Source: a bacterium (GTDB taxonomy: Bacteria > Vulcanimicrobiota > Vulcanimicrobiia > Vulcanimicrobiales > Vulcanimicrobiaceae). Taken from it: a stretch of 56,921 bases of DNA. The stretch spans positions 10,705 through 67,625 of the forward strand of contig JAJYRH010000012.1 in the NCBI GenBank assembly GCA_021794205.1, in the 5' to 3' direction. Position numbers and translations under genes: made by a program. Under the pieces are notes generated by a model. It saw only the letters and a program-made list of their open reading frames with translations, did not search any database and had not been told where the DNA came from. Positions 7,684 through 17,278 of this stretch are shown piece after piece. The number at the start of each line of letters is the position of its first letter. The first letter of the stretch is position 1.

Positions 7684-9261
7684 GTGCAAAAGGACGGCCG
7701 ATGGACGCGCGACGCACTCTTGGCCCACATGCGTCAGGAGTTGATGGCTCCCGTTACCGCGATCGTCGGGTATTGCGAGATCCTCTGCGACGAGGCGCAG
7801 GGGCAAGATCTCCAAGTGATCTCCGATCTCGGGCGCATCCACGCATCGGCGCGGCTGCTCTACGAACTCTCCGGCCGCCTGCTCGATCCTGAGGCGAGCG
7901 TCGCTCTGCTTGAGGGAGCCGAACTCGAGAGCGCCGAGTCGGCCATTCGGCACGATCTACGCACGCCGCTCAATGCGATCAAGGGCTATAGCGAGATGCT
8001 AATCGAAGATGCGTTGGATTCCTCCTTCGTCGGCGACCTTTCGAAGCTTCTCGATGAAACGACCCTGCTATTGAGTCGGCTCGAATCGATCGTCGATTTT
8101 TCTCGCATGGAGAGCGCGCCCTTCGGCTCGATGCCGGAGGCCGACGCATCGACGATGGTGGCTCACCTCGAATCGGTAATTCGGCCGCTTTCGGAGAGTA
8201 TCCGGCGTAAGGCGCTGCCTGGGCACGTCCTGGTCGTCGACGACAACGAATCCAATCGCGACCTTCTGGCGCGGCGGTTGAAGAAAGAGGGGCATCGCGT
8301 GGAAATCGCGCGCGATGGATTCGAAGCGCTCGCAGCGCTGGACCGCACGGCGTTCGACCTGCTGCTGCTCGATTTGATGATGCCCGGGCTCAGCGGCATC
8401 GAGGTTCTTGCGCGCCTCAAGGCGCGACCCGAGCTCGCCGGCATTCCGGTGATCATGGTTTCGGCTCTTCACGAGATGGAGATGGTCGTTCGCTGCATCG
8501 AAGCCGGCGCTGACGACTATCTTCCAAAACCCGTCAATCCAACGTTGTTGTCGGTTCGCGTCGACGCTCTATTGGAGCGAAAACAAGCAAGAGATCGCGA
8601 ACGGTTGTATTTGAAGCAAATAGAGGAAGAAAAACGCACGAGCGAACGGCTCCTGCTGAACATTCTTCCCGAACAAATCATCAAGCGAATGAGCGATGGA
8701 GAGTTGCAGATCGCCGACCGCTTCGAGGATGTGACGGTTCTTTTTTCCGACGTCGTCGGCTTCACTGCAATGTCGAGTAGGATCAGCGCTCAAGTGCTCG
8801 TCGACGCGCTCAATCGGCTATTCTCCGCGTTCGACGCAGCGACAAAGCGCTTCGGCATCGAAAAAATCAAGACCATCGGCGATTCGTATATGGCAGCCGC
8901 CGGGCTTCCCGAACCTCGGAGCGATCACGCCGAAGCGAGCGTCGAGCTCGCGCGAACCCTATTGGAGGCGACGCGAGAGGTTCGCCGCGAGAGTGGGCAC
9001 GATTTTCATATCCGGATCGGCCTCCATTCGGGGCCGGTGGTGGCGGGGGTTATCGGGGCGCACAAGTTCGCCTACGACGTCTGGGGCGACACGGTCAACG
9101 TCGCTTCTCGCATGGAATCTCACGGAATACCCGGGCGCATCCACATGTCGGCCGAGACGGCGCGACGCGTAGGGGGGCGCTTTCTCTTGGAATCGCGGGG
9201 GCTCATCACGATCAAAGGCAAGGGCGAGGTGGAGACGTTTCTCCTCGCAGAGGGAGCATAA
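7684..9261 (+). CDS. HisKA-like / receiver / class III adenylyl cyclase hybrid
   Basis: 525 residues. There are two HisKA-type helical hairpins. In the first (about 10-60) the phospho-His position is Gln18. In the second (about 83-150) it is kept as His90 in AIRHDLRTP. No HATPase_c domain follows. A REC domain spans about 178-295, with acceptor Asp230 in [13 protein letters not shown]. After a coiled linker comes a class III cyclase (about 345-520). Metal-binding Asp356 (FSDVVGFT) and Asp400 (IGDSYM) are present. Base-selecting Lys396 (KIKTIGD) and Asp465 (YDVWGD) predict ATP over GTP, and transition-state Asn and Arg lie in NVASRM. It probably makes cAMP under phosphorelay control. The GTG start is 4 bp after the receiver gene. 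Confidence 0.9.
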   Translation: MQKDGRWTRDALLAHMRQELMAPVTAIVGYCEILCDEAQGQDLQVISDLGRIHASARLLYELSGRLLDPEASVALLEGAELESAESAIRHDLRTPLNAIKGYSEMLIEDALDSSFVGDLSKLLDETTLLLSRLESIVDFSRMESAPFGSMPEADASTMVAHLESVIRPLSESIRRKALPGHVLVVDDNESNRDLLARRLKKEGHRVEIARDGFEALAALDRTAFDLLLLDLMMPGLSGIEVLARLKARPELAGIPVIMVSALHEMEMVVRCIEAGADDYLPKPVNPTLLSVRVDALLERKQARDRERLYLKQIEEEKRTSERLLLNILPEQIIKRMSDGELQIADRFEDVTVLFSDVVGFTAMSSRISAQVLVDALNRLFSAFDAATKRFGIEKIKTIGDSYMAAAGLPEPRSDHAEASVELARTLLEATREVRRESGHDFHIRIGLHSGPVVAGVIGAHKFAYDVWGDTVNVASRMESHGIPGRIHMSAETARRVGGRFLLESRGLITIKGKGEVETFLLAEGA

Positions 9262-9263
9262 CA

Positions 9264-11972
9264 ATGTCGTCGGTTGAAGATCTCCGGCGTATGCAATCCA
9301 TTCTCGATACTGCGCCCATCGGCGTCGGCATCTCGACGAACGGCATCGTACGTTTTGCAAATGCGCGCTTGCACGAAATTGTCGACGTGCACGTCGGTTC
9401 CTCGAGCCGCGATCTCTACGTCGATCCTATCGAACGCGATGCCATAGCGGCGCGCGTCGCCGAGGGTGGCATCGTTCGAGATGTGGAGATACAAATGTAC
9501 GCTCCCGGGCGGAAAGAGGTTCGCGATATCTCGGCGAGCTTTTTGCCCGGCGATTACGAAGGCTCGCCCGGCGTATTGGTTTGGATGCTCGATATTACGG
9601 ACAGCAAGCGGGCGTCGGAGGCGCTTGAGGAACAGCGACACCACCTCGCCGCCATCCTCGATAATTTGCCCGATGCGACGTTTGCGATCGATACGCAAGG
9701 ATTTATTACCGCGTGGAACCGGGCCGCCGAAACAATGACCGGCGTTAAAGCCGAGAATATGTTCGGCAAAGGGAACTACGAATACGCGATTCCGTTTTAC
9801 GGAGAACGGCGCCCGATTCTCATCGATCTGCTTTTCTCCCCCGACGAAGAAATTTCGCAGTACCACCACGTTCGCCGGGTCGGCGACGCATTGCTTGGTG
9901 ACGGATATATTCGGTGGCCGCACCGCGAGATGTGGTTCGAGGGGAGCGCCGCGCTCTTACGCGATTTGCAAGGCAACGTCATTGGCGCGATCGAAACGAT
10001 CCGCGACCAGACCGAGCGCCGGAAAGCCGAAAAGGGAGTGGAGTCCTCGAATCTTCGATTATCCAGTGTTATCGACGCACTCCCCGATGCCGCTTTCGTT
10101 ATCGACAACGAACGAAAAGTCGTGGCGTGGAATAAGGCGTTGGTGGCGATGACTGGCGTGGAGGCCGAGAAGATGCTTGGGAAAGGCGACCACGAGTACG
10201 CGATCCCTTTCTACGGAGAGCGTCGACCGATCGTTATCGATCTTATCGACAAGCCCGATGACGAACTGGCGAAAAACTATGCCTGGCTGCGTCGCGAGAA
10301 TGGCGGCGTCCTTTCCGGAGAGGTCGAAATCGATTTCCCGTTTATCGATCATACACTGTACATTCAGGCCCGCGCTCGGGCGCTCCACGACGCAGACGGA
10401 TCCATGATCGGCGCGATCGAGATCATTCACGATCTTACCGAACGGCAACGCTTCGAGAACGAACTTACGGTCGCAAAACGCTCTGCAGAAGAAGCGAACA
10501 CGGCTAAGAGTGCGTTCTTAGCCAATATGAGCCACGAACTGCGCACTCCCTTAAACGCAATTATCGGGTATTCGGAGATGCTCGCCGAGGAATTGGAGGA
10601 GATGGGCGAGGCTCGAATGGTTGACGACACCCAAAAAATTCGCTCCGCCGGGAAGCACTTGCTCGGGCTGATTAACGACGTTCTCGATCTTTCAAAAATC
10701 GAAGCCGGAAAAATGACGGTGACTGTCGAGAAAATCGACGTCGCGGCGATGCTTCGCGATGTCGTTGCGACGATCGCGCCTCTGGCGAAGAAAAATGCAA
10801 ATACGGTATCGCTCGATTGCCCGGCGGATATTCCTACGATTTATACCGACCTCATGAAGGTGCGGCAATCGTTGCTCAATTTGCTGAGCAACGCATGCAA
10901 ATTCTCCAAGGCAGGCACGATACAGCTGCGCGTAGCTACCGTCGGCAACTGGATTGACTTCTCCGTTGAGGATACCGGTATCGGCATGACGCCCGAACAA
11001 CTCGCCCGACTGTTCGAGGCGTTTTCGCAGGCGGATGCGTCGATTACTCGCCAATACGGTGGAACCGGACTTGGACTGGCGATCACGCGTAAATTCTGCC
11101 GAATGATGGGTGGCGACGTATTCGTAGAGAGCTCGTTGGGCAAGGGGTCTATCTTTACCATGCGTCTCCCCGTCGTAGCAGAGGATGAAACTGCGAGTGC
11201 CGCGACGAGTCCCGAAGAACGTGGGGTGACGAATGCCGATGCTCGCCCCCTCGCACTGGTGGTCGACGACGATCCTGCGGCGCGCGATATGCTCCAGCGT
11301 AGTTTGGAAGCATGCGGTTACCGCGTCGCTACCGCGCACGACGGTGAAGAAGCGCTGCGCATGGCCGCTGAACTCGAGCCTTCGATAATAACGTTAGATG
11401 CAATCATGCCGCGAACGGATGGTTGGGCTGCTCTCAGCCGTCTCAAGGCAGATCCCAAGCTTGCGCGTATTCCCGTCATTATGGTCTCGGTATTAGGCGA
11501 CTCTCAGATGGCCTATGCCTTAGGTGCGGCCCACTATCTTTCTAAACCGGTCGATCAAAGCGAACTTAGTATCGTTCTCGAGCTGTATCGTGGACGGCGA
11601 AATGTCCTGTTGGTCGAGGACGACGCGACGACGCGGGCGATGATGCGTCGCATGCTGGAGAAGAGCGGATGGTCGGTGATCGAGGCGCAGAATGGAGAAG
11701 TCGGATTGGAGCGGATGGCCGAAGCACTGCCCGATATTATCTTGCTCGATTTGACGATGCCGGTGATGGACGGGTTCGAGTTTGTCGCCGAGATACGGCA
11801 GCGCGAGGAGTGGCGCACGGTGCCCATCATCGTGCTCACCGCCAAAGATGTTACGCCGGCGGAGTCGGAACTGCTGGGGGGACGCGCCACGCGCATCCTG
11901 CAAAAAGGCGCGGTGAATCTCGACGATCTCGCCGCACAGATTCGAAACCTCCTTCCGGCCTCCCCGGCGTAA
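9264..11972 (+). CDS. PAS-rich hybrid histidine kinase with two C-terminal receivers
   Basis: 902 residues, apparently cytoplasmic (no membrane segment seen). There are three PAS domains (about 8-115, 122-250 and 258-390); the second and third share the [13 protein letters not shown] motif and look like an internal duplication. A HisKA domain (about 405-475) has His424 in [10 protein letters not shown] HATPase_c domain (about 515-635) has an N box ([12 protein letters not shown]), DTGIGM and [12 protein letters not shown]1 has Asp712 and REC2 has Asp829. The kinase should autophosphorylate at His424 and pass phosphate to its own receivers or the two neighbouring ones. The ATG lies 2 bp after the cyclase stop. 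Confidence 0.93.
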   Translation: MSSVEDLRRMQSILDTAPIGVGISTNGIVRFANARLHEIVDVHVGSSSRDLYVDPIERDAIAARVAEGGIVRDVEIQMYAPGRKEVRDISASFLPGDYEGSPGVLVWMLDITDSKRASEALEEQRHHLAAILDNLPDATFAIDTQGFITAWNRAAETMTGVKAENMFGKGNYEYAIPFYGERRPILIDLLFSPDEEISQYHHVRRVGDALLGDGYIRWPHREMWFEGSAALLRDLQGNVIGAIETIRDQTERRKAEKGVESSNLRLSSVIDALPDAAFVIDNERKVVAWNKALVAMTGVEAEKMLGKGDHEYAIPFYGERRPIVIDLIDKPDDELAKNYAWLRRENGGVLSGEVEIDFPFIDHTLYIQARARALHDADGSMIGAIEIIHDLTERQRFENELTVAKRSAEEANTAKSAFLANMSHELRTPLNAIIGYSEMLAEELEEMGEARMVDDTQKIRSAGKHLLGLINDVLDLSKIEAGKMTVTVEKIDVAAMLRDVVATIAPLAKKNANTVSLDCPADIPTIYTDLMKVRQSLLNLLSNACKFSKAGTIQLRVATVGNWIDFSVEDTGIGMTPEQLARLFEAFSQADASITRQYGGTGLGLAITRKFCRMMGGDVFVESSLGKGSIFTMRLPVVAEDETASAATSPEERGVTNADARPLALVVDDDPAARDMLQRSLEACGYRVATAHDGEEALRMAAELEPSIITLDAIMPRTDGWAALSRLKADPKLARIPVIMVSVLGDSQMAYALGAAHYLSKPVDQSELSIVLELYRGRRNVLLVEDDATTRAMMRRMLEKSGWSVIEAQNGEVGLERMAEALPDIILLDLTMPVMDGFEFVAEIRQREEWRTVPIIVLTAKDVTPAESELLGGRATRILQKGAVNLDDLAAQIRNLLPASPA

Positions 11973-11994
11973 AAGCGCTCGAGCGCTATCGAGC

Positions 11995-12423
11995 CTACGA
12001 GAGCGGGAATTCGACGCGGAGCCGTTGGAAGCGCAGAAAGTCGCGATCGTGGGTGTAGAGGGTCGCGCCGTTTTCGATTGCGTAGGCGGCAAGATGTGCA
12101 TCGGGGACCAGCGATCCGCGAACGTGCGAATCGATGGAGAGCCCACGAAGGATTTCCCAGTGGCGAGCACACGGAACGAGGAGATGCGCAGAGGGTTGGG
12201 CGAGCCATTCATCGACGATAGCGCATGCCGACGGAGTGTCGAATGGGCGCTCGAAGACGCGCGTATCGGTCACGAGCCGTACAAACGCGACGACGGTTGA
12301 GAGTGGAAACCCGATCGGCTCGGGATCGTTCAAACACGCTTCAAACCACGAACGCGCACGTTCGTGCAGCGGCGACGAAGCATCGTACGCGTACATCAGC
12401 AGATTGACATCGAGCAGTTTCAA
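11995..12423 (-). CDS. VapC-like PIN-domain ribonuclease toxin
   Basis: 142 residues spanning a whole PIN domain. The acidic metal-binding residues are recognisable in LLDVNLLMYAYD (Asp5), LVPDAHLAAYA and YTHDRDF. PIN toxins of this class cleave structured RNA such as tRNA or rRNA and are held inactive by the cognate VapB. The start codon is TTG, overlapping the antitoxin stop as TTGA, which implies translational coupling. The 3' end faces the hybrid kinase gene convergently, 22 bp away. Confidence 0.87.
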   Translation of the reverse strand: MKLLDVNLLMYAYDASSPLHERARSWFEACLNDPEPIGFPLSTVVAFVRLVTDTRVFERPFDTPSACAIVDEWLAQPSAHLLVPCARHWEILRGLSIDSHVRGSLVPDAHLAAYAIENGATLYTHDRDFLRFQRLRVEFPLS

Positions 12424-12662
12424 CGTCGCGCCGCTCCGTCGAGACGATCGAGCAGACCCTCGATATCCGACGGATCGATCCCCTCGCGAAGACCCAAGCG
12501 GCGCGCTCGAACGCGAAAGGGTTGCCGTGAAGGCGAGCGTTGCTGCAGAAGGCCGAGCCGTAACGCCTCATTGACCACAGCTTTGAAGCTACGATGGGTC
12601 CGGCGAGCCTCGTCGGCGAGCTTTTGGGCGATGTCGTCGTCGAGCGTTAGGGTCGTTCTCAC
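12420..12662 (-). CDS. VapB-like ribbon-helix-helix antitoxin
   Basis: 80 residues. The N-terminal ribbon-helix-helix (MRTTLTLDDDIAQKLADEA, then RSFKAVVNEALRLGL) binds DNA and dimerises. The basic, Leu-rich C-terminal tail would wrap the PIN toxin. The GTG start was chosen because a full promoter (TTGACA-17-TATCAT) ends 6 nt upstream, so the mRNA would begin at the GTG itself. An in-frame ATG at 12686 lies inside that promoter. The longer frame extending to 13175 is antisense to comM and not credible. Confidence 0.82.
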   Translation of the reverse strand: MRTTLTLDDDIAQKLADEARRTHRSFKAVVNEALRLGLLQQRSPSRQPFRVRARRLGLREGIDPSDIEGLLDRLDGAARR

Positions 12663-12668
12663 ATCATG

Positions 12669-12697
12669 ATGATAGGCTTTGGGCATCAAGATGTCAA
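12669..12697 (-). promoter_or_regulatory. Sigma70-type promoter of the vapBC pair, leaderless
   Basis: On the minus strand TTGACA (12692-12697) is followed after 17 bp by TATCAT (12669-12674), and the GTG of vapB follows 6 nt later. The predicted transcription start coincides with the start codon, and there is no Shine-Dalgarno sequence. Confidence 0.7.
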
Positions 12698-12727
12698 AAA
12701 GCCGATCCCCAAGAACGCACCGTTCCC

Positions 12728-14263
12728 TCATCCCGCGCTGACGAGCCGCTCGAGGCTTCGATAGCCGATCGCCTCGGCGACGTGCTCCGCCGCGATCTGC
12801 TCGCCACCGGCAAGGTCGGCGATGGTGCGTGCGACGCGTGCGAGCCGGTCGACGGCGCGCGCCGAGAATTGCCGCTTCGCGCTCGCGCGTTCCATGAGTT
12901 TGAGTGCCGCTCCATCGAGCGCGCAGAGCGTTCGCACGGCAGCTGCCGGGATATCGGCGTTCGCGCTGAGCCCGAGGTGTGCGAGCCGTCGCTCCTGTCG
13001 CTCGCGCGCGGCGAGCACCCGCACGCGCACCTGCGCCGACGATTCGGCGGCCTCCCGCCGCACCATATCGTCGAATGGGACGCGCGCGATCTCGATCTGC
13101 AGATCGATGCGGTCGAGGAGCGGTCCGGAGAGTTTGTTCGCATACCGCGCGACCGCAGCATCGTCGCAGCGGCACTCTGCATTACGGACGCCACGAAAGC
13201 CGCAGGGGCAGGGGTTCATCGACGCAACGAGTTGAAAGCGCGCCGGATAGCAAAAGCTGCCGGAGGCGCGCGCGATCGTTACGACGCCTTCCTCGAGTGG
13301 TTGGCGCAGCACTTCGATCGTGCTGCGCGAAAATTCCGGCAGTTCGTCGAGAAAAAGCACACCGTTATGTGCGAGCGATATCTCGCCGGGGCGCGCGTTG
13401 CTGCCGCCGCCGACGAGCGCCGCATGGCTGATGGTGTGGTGCGGAAAACGAAATGGGCGCACGCGAACGATTCCGCGCTCGCTTCCCAAGACGCCGGCGA
13501 TGCTGTAAATTTTCGTGACGTCGAGCGCTTCGTCGAGCGTCATCGGTGGAAGGATGCCCGGCAAGCGGCGCGCCAGCATCGTCTTCCCGCATCCCGGCGG
13601 GCCGACGAAGAGCAAGTTGTGCCCGCCCGCCGCTGCAATTTCGAGCGCCCGCTTCGAGGCGATCTGCCCGCGAACGTCCGCGAGATCACCGTGCGTAGCA
13701 GCGTCGTTCCGCTGCAATTCCGGGATTGCGGTGCGTTTACGCCATCGCTGCCCGTTGCCGGAGACCGTTGCGACGGCATCGGCGAGCGAATCGAGTGCGA
13801 AGAGTTCGATCCCGTCGACGAGCGAGGCTTCCTCTAGGTTGCTGCGTGGGATTAAGAACGCCGTAAAGCCGGCATTTTTCGCCCCGAGCAACATCGGTAA
13901 GAGCCCCGTGACGGGGCGCAGCGAGCCGTCGAGCGCGAGCTCGCCGAGCGCGATGAAGCTGCGGAGCCGCTCCGGCGGAACTTGCTCGTCGATCGCAAGC
14001 AACGCGAGTGCGATTCCCACGTCGAACGCCGGTCCTTCTTTGCGGAGATCCGCCGGGGAGAGATTGACCAATAGGCGCCCCGCCGGAAAGGCAAAACCGG
14101 AATTAAAGATTGCGGCGCGAACGCGGTCTCGCGCCTCGCCGAGCGCCCGATCCGGCAGGCCGACGATCGCGAAGGCCGGCGTGCCGGCAGAACTGTCGGC
14201 TTCGATGCCGACGATATAGCCGTCGATGCCGTGCATCGCGGCGGAAAAGGCACGGCTGAGCAT
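12728..14263 (-). CDS. comM: YifB/ComM-family Mg-chelatase-like AAA+ ATPase
   Basis: 511 residues, normal length for the family. An N-terminal ChlI-like (Lon-protease-fold) domain spans about 20-140. An AAA+ Mg-chelatase domain spans about 190-395, with Walker A VGPPGCGKTML, Walker B VLFLDELPEF and a Cys cluster CPCGFRGVRNAECRC. A C-terminal lid/ChlI-C domain spans about 400-505. ComM is a hexameric DNA helicase that promotes branch migration during natural transformation, so the gene hints at competence. The ATG follows AAGGG at good spacing. The neighbours are a toxin-antitoxin pair and a divergent membrane protein gene, with no operon partner. Confidence 0.93.
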   Translation of the reverse strand: MLSRAFSAAMHGIDGYIVGIEADSSAGTPAFAIVGLPDRALGEARDRVRAAIFNSGFAFPAGRLLVNLSPADLRKEGPAFDVGIALALLAIDEQVPPERLRSFIALGELALDGSLRPVTGLLPMLLGAKNAGFTAFLIPRSNLEEASLVDGIELFALDSLADAVATVSGNGQRWRKRTAIPELQRNDAATHGDLADVRGQIASKRALEIAAAGGHNLLFVGPPGCGKTMLARRLPGILPPMTLDEALDVTKIYSIAGVLGSERGIVRVRPFRFPHHTISHAALVGGGSNARPGEISLAHNGVLFLDELPEFSRSTIEVLRQPLEEGVVTIARASGSFCYPARFQLVASMNPCPCGFRGVRNAECRCDDAAVARYANKLSGPLLDRIDLQIEIARVPFDDMVRREAAESSAQVRVRVLAARERQERRLAHLGLSANADIPAAAVRTLCALDGAALKLMERASAKRQFSARAVDRLARVARTIADLAGGEQIAAEHVAEAIGYRSLERLVSAG

Positions 14264-14358
14264 ATCGATAGCCCTTTGCGACGAAACGGCGCCGTGACAA
14301 GAGCTTCTCGATGCGGGAGGACGAGTTGCCGGCAGGCTACGAGTTCATCGAGGGCCGG

Positions 14359-14364
14359 TATAAT
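14359..14364 (+). promoter_or_regulatory. Consensus -10 box TATAAT upstream of the DUF2079 pair
   Basis: A perfect TATAAT 90 bp before the ATG at 14454. No good -35 lies at 16-18 bp; TTGCCG is 27 bp upstream. The putative leader begins with a strong CCCCG-gca-CGGGG hairpin (around 14371-14385). I compared the leader by eye with TPP, cobalamin and SAM riboswitches and found no match. Confidence 0.4.
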
Positions 14365-14453
14365 CCGCGGCCCCGGCACGGGGTGCTACGAAACCCGAGA
14401 CTCCCGTCGCCGGAAAGGGCACTCGGAACGAAGGACGCGAAAGGCCGCTGGCG

Positions 14454-15824
14454 ATGCAACGAGATACCTCTACGGGAGATGCGAGGGCGGGCGATTGGTT
14501 CCCCTGGCTCCTTACGCTGGCCTACGCAATCATCTTGAGCGTGCTGGGAGCGATCCGCTACTCCGTTCATAGAAATTTTGTCGATTTCGGCATATTTACG
14601 CAGACGGCGGCGAGTGCGTTCGGATGTTTTTGCAATCAAATCGAGGGCAGCCATTGGGCGTTTCACTTCTCCCCGATCCTCTATGTCGTTGGCGCAATTT
14701 TGTATGTGTGGCACTCGCCGCTCGTACTCGTCGTAGTCCAGGCCCTCGCCGGAGGGCTCGCATTACCGGCCGTGTACGGTCTCGTCGCACGGCGCTCAGA
14801 AAAAACGGTCGCCCGCCTCGCGACCCTCGTCGCCGCCCTCTATCCCGCGCTGTTGGGGCTCACATTTAATGACTTTCACGAGAACGGTTTTGCTCCGGCG
14901 GCCGTTGCGTGGACGTTATGGGCGTTCGACGGTAGGCTCGTAGGAGCGACGTGCATCTTCGCCGCGATAACCCTCTGCATAAAAGAAGATCAAGCGATTT
15001 TTCTTGCCTTCGCCGGTGCGCTCGGAGCCTGGCGATTTCGCGGAAGCAGCCTGGGCCGTTTGGCCGCCATTATTGCGCTCGTTGCGGTCGCCGTCCTAGC
15101 AGTGTTTTTTCTTGTCATACAACCGCACGCAGCGCATAATTCTACCTGGTCGCCGGTTCGGTTTTATTCGTGGTCGCTTCACGACTTTCACAGATTCTTT
15201 TTCCGAGGAATATTAAAACGACTAGGATTTATCGTGTTGGCCTTCGCCCCGCTAATGTTTCTGCCGTTTCGATCGAAAATGATGTGGTTGGCCGTTCCGC
15301 CGCTCGCCGAGGTACTGCTCTCTCGAATGTCGACAACCTACACGCTCGGCACGCATTATGCAGGAGCCTGGATCGGCTACGCGATCGTCGCCTTCGCATT
15401 TGCCGTTCGCGAACGCCCGAGCGCAACGATAAAACGTTTGTTGTACGCCTCTCTCGTTTTCTGTGCGCTCGAGCTGGCGGTTGCCGACCCGCTCCATCCC
15501 GGTATGAATCTACGATACGTTCAATCCAAGGATACCGCCCTCGATCGAGCGCTCTCGTGGCTTCCCCCTGACGCGTCGGTCGCGACGCAAGAAGAGGCAT
15601 ACACGCACCTCGCGCTCGTAGATCCCAATGCGCGGCTGTTGCCCGAACGCGCCGGACTGGTGCCGAACGCATGCTACGTGCTGATCGATCGCGACTATCC
15701 TCAATCGGTCATTTTGCTTGAATATGGAACGGAGTTTCGGAGCCTCGTACGCCACGGGCTCTATCGCCTCGTCCGGCGCCAGGGAAATATCGCCCTCTAT
15801 CATCGGGCAGGACCTTGCAAATAA
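14454..15824 (+). CDS. DUF2079 family multi-pass membrane protein (first copy)
   Basis: 456 residues with about nine or ten hydrophobic segments. The family signature is visible in the first periplasmic region: HRNFVDFGIFTQTAAS, HWAFHFSPILY, and FNDFHENGFAPAAVAWTLWAF, then IKEDQAIFL. DUF2079 proteins resemble GT-C glycosyltransferases in layout (acidic residues in the first loop, soluble C-terminal part), but their substrate is not established. A paralogue begins within its last codons, so the two are cotranscribed and may form a heteromer. Confidence 0.85.
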   Translation: MQRDTSTGDARAGDWFPWLLTLAYAIILSVLGAIRYSVHRNFVDFGIFTQTAASAFGCFCNQIEGSHWAFHFSPILYVVGAILYVWHSPLVLVVVQALAGGLALPAVYGLVARRSEKTVARLATLVAALYPALLGLTFNDFHENGFAPAAVAWTLWAFDGRLVGATCIFAAITLCIKEDQAIFLAFAGALGAWRFRGSSLGRLAAIIALVAVAVLAVFFLVIQPHAAHNSTWSPVRFYSWSLHDFHRFFFRGILKRLGFIVLAFAPLMFLPFRSKMMWLAVPPLAEVLLSRMSTTYTLGTHYAGAWIGYAIVAFAFAVRERPSATIKRLLYASLVFCALELAVADPLHPGMNLRYVQSKDTALDRALSWLPPDASVATQEEAYTHLALVDPNARLLPERAGLVPNACYVLIDRDYPQSVILLEYGTEFRSLVRHGLYRLVRRQGNIALYHRAGPCK

Positions 15825-17278
15825 CGAAACCCGGTCCGGCCATTCGCGGAGGGTTGGATCGAGGGTTCTGGGCGATCGTCGCGTGGGCCGTCGGAGTCGC
15901 ATCGTTAATCGGTGTTTTCACCATAATTCGTTGGAACGATTGGAACTATGGGTACGATTTAGGAATTTTTTCTCAGGTCGTGTACAACGTGCCGCGAGGG
16001 TTCGTCGATCGGCCCGAATTCGGAACGCACTTCCATTACCATTTTGCGCCGATTCTCGCCCTACTGTGGCCTTTCATGGCGGTTTTCCGGACTCCGTTAG
16101 TCTTGCAATGGGCGGCGATCTTGCTCGTTGGCGCGACGGCTCCGATGGTGTACGTGATATTTCGTCCATACACCGACGAAGGCACGAGTTTCAAAATTGC
16201 ATTGTGTGCGTTATTTAACCCATTTCTCTATTCGCAATCGTTTAATGAATTTCACGAATTGTGTTTCTTGCCCATTCTTGCCGTGGCGCTGATATGGGCG
16301 TTCGATCGCGAGCTTTGGGTGGTCGCATGCGCGATTGCGCTGGCGCTATTTTGCGTGCGTGAAGACGCGGCGATTACCGGCATCGTCGCTCTATTTGCAA
16401 TAGCGGCGGTCGCCGGGCTCCGCCTGCGAGATCCCGACCGTTCTCGTCGCGGGCTCCTTCTCGGGGAACCCATCCATGCGAAGCAGGTCGCATTGCTATC
16501 TCTCGCGTTGGCGATCGTCGGAATTTTGATAATATCCGGCTATTTTTATTACGCAAAGGCCTATCTTGGCGGCTGGGCGCCCGCAACGTTTTATCGTTAT
16601 TCCTTCGCCACGACACCATTCGGTGTGGTCGTTGCGCTCTTTCTGCAACCGATGCAATCCTGGCCGACGCTGCTAACCTTCGGTCGCATCGGTTACTTAC
16701 TCGAGGCACTTTTATGTACGGTATTTCTTCCGCTGCGTTCCCGTTGGCTCGTCTTAGCGCTCCCGGGCCTCGCCGTCGTCCTTTTGGCGAACAGTATAGG
16801 CGTGTGGCGGATCGGCGCCCAGTACGCGTTATTATGGGTGCCGTGGCTGATGCTCGCTTTCGGCGATGCGGTGATTCATATCTCGCCTCAAAAGCGCGGT
16901 GGTTGGCTCTGGGGGTGTTTTGGGATTCTCGCCGCGATCGCCCTCGTGGGCAACCCGCTACACCTGGGCACGTACCTTCGGCCGAGTTACCACGATCTCG
17001 CCGACGCTCGCCGGGCGCTCGCCAAGGTCGGGAACGTCGCTCTATCTACCCACGACGAATGGCAGACGCGCATCAGTGTCGCCGATCCGCGCGCAAATTC
17101 GGTCCTGTCTCCTACGTCGCAATGGTTCGTATATGCGAGCGACTACCCCAATAAACGGTTTCAAACGATCGTAAAGCCGGAAATAGAACGCATGTTACGA
17201 CGCGACGTCATACGCGTCGTCGCGCGGTACGGCCGAGTGGTGGTCTATCGGCGGACCGATGTTGGGAGATCTTTATGA
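15815..17278 (+). CDS. DUF2079 family multi-pass membrane protein (second copy)
   Basis: 487 residues, paralogous to its upstream neighbour. It has YDLGIFSQVVYN, HFHYHFAPILALLWP and SQSFNEFHELCFLPILAVALIWAF, then VREDAAITG, and ends in a soluble domain with HDEWQTRISVADPRANS. The start is TTG, overlapping the first gene's end by 10 bp. About ten transmembrane segments are likely. A GT-C-like transferase role is suggested by layout only. The gene overlaps the methyltransferase tail-to-tail by 6 bp, leaving no room for a terminator. Confidence 0.84.
   Translation: MQITKPGPAIRGGLDRGFWAIVAWAVGVASLIGVFTIIRWNDWNYGYDLGIFSQVVYNVPRGFVDRPEFGTHFHYHFAPILALLWPFMAVFRTPLVLQWAAILLVGATAPMVYVIFRPYTDEGTSFKIALCALFNPFLYSQSFNEFHELCFLPILAVALIWAFDRELWVVACAIALALFCVREDAAITGIVALFAIAAVAGLRLRDPDRSRRGLLLGEPIHAKQVALLSLALAIVGILIISGYFYYAKAYLGGWAPATFYRYSFATTPFGVVVALFLQPMQSWPTLLTFGRIGYLLEALLCTVFLPLRSRWLVLALPGLAVVLLANSIGVWRIGAQYALLWVPWLMLAFGDAVIHISPQKRGGWLWGCFGILAAIALVGNPLHLGTYLRPSYHDLADARRALAKVGNVALSTHDEWQTRISVADPRANSVLSPTSQWFVYASDYPNKRFQTIVKPEIERMLRRDVIRVVARYGRVVVYRRTDVGRSL

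Noticed and set aside
12420..13175. 251-residue fusion of the antitoxin to an upstream Arg-rich region
   Set aside because: The upstream part lies in a shadow frame of comM, and a promoter sits just before the short antitoxin.
14371..14453. Riboswitch in the leader of the DUF2079 operon
   Set aside because: The CGGGGTGC stretch recalled TPP elements, but the CTGAGA and downstream conserved parts are missing; only a simple hairpin is supported.
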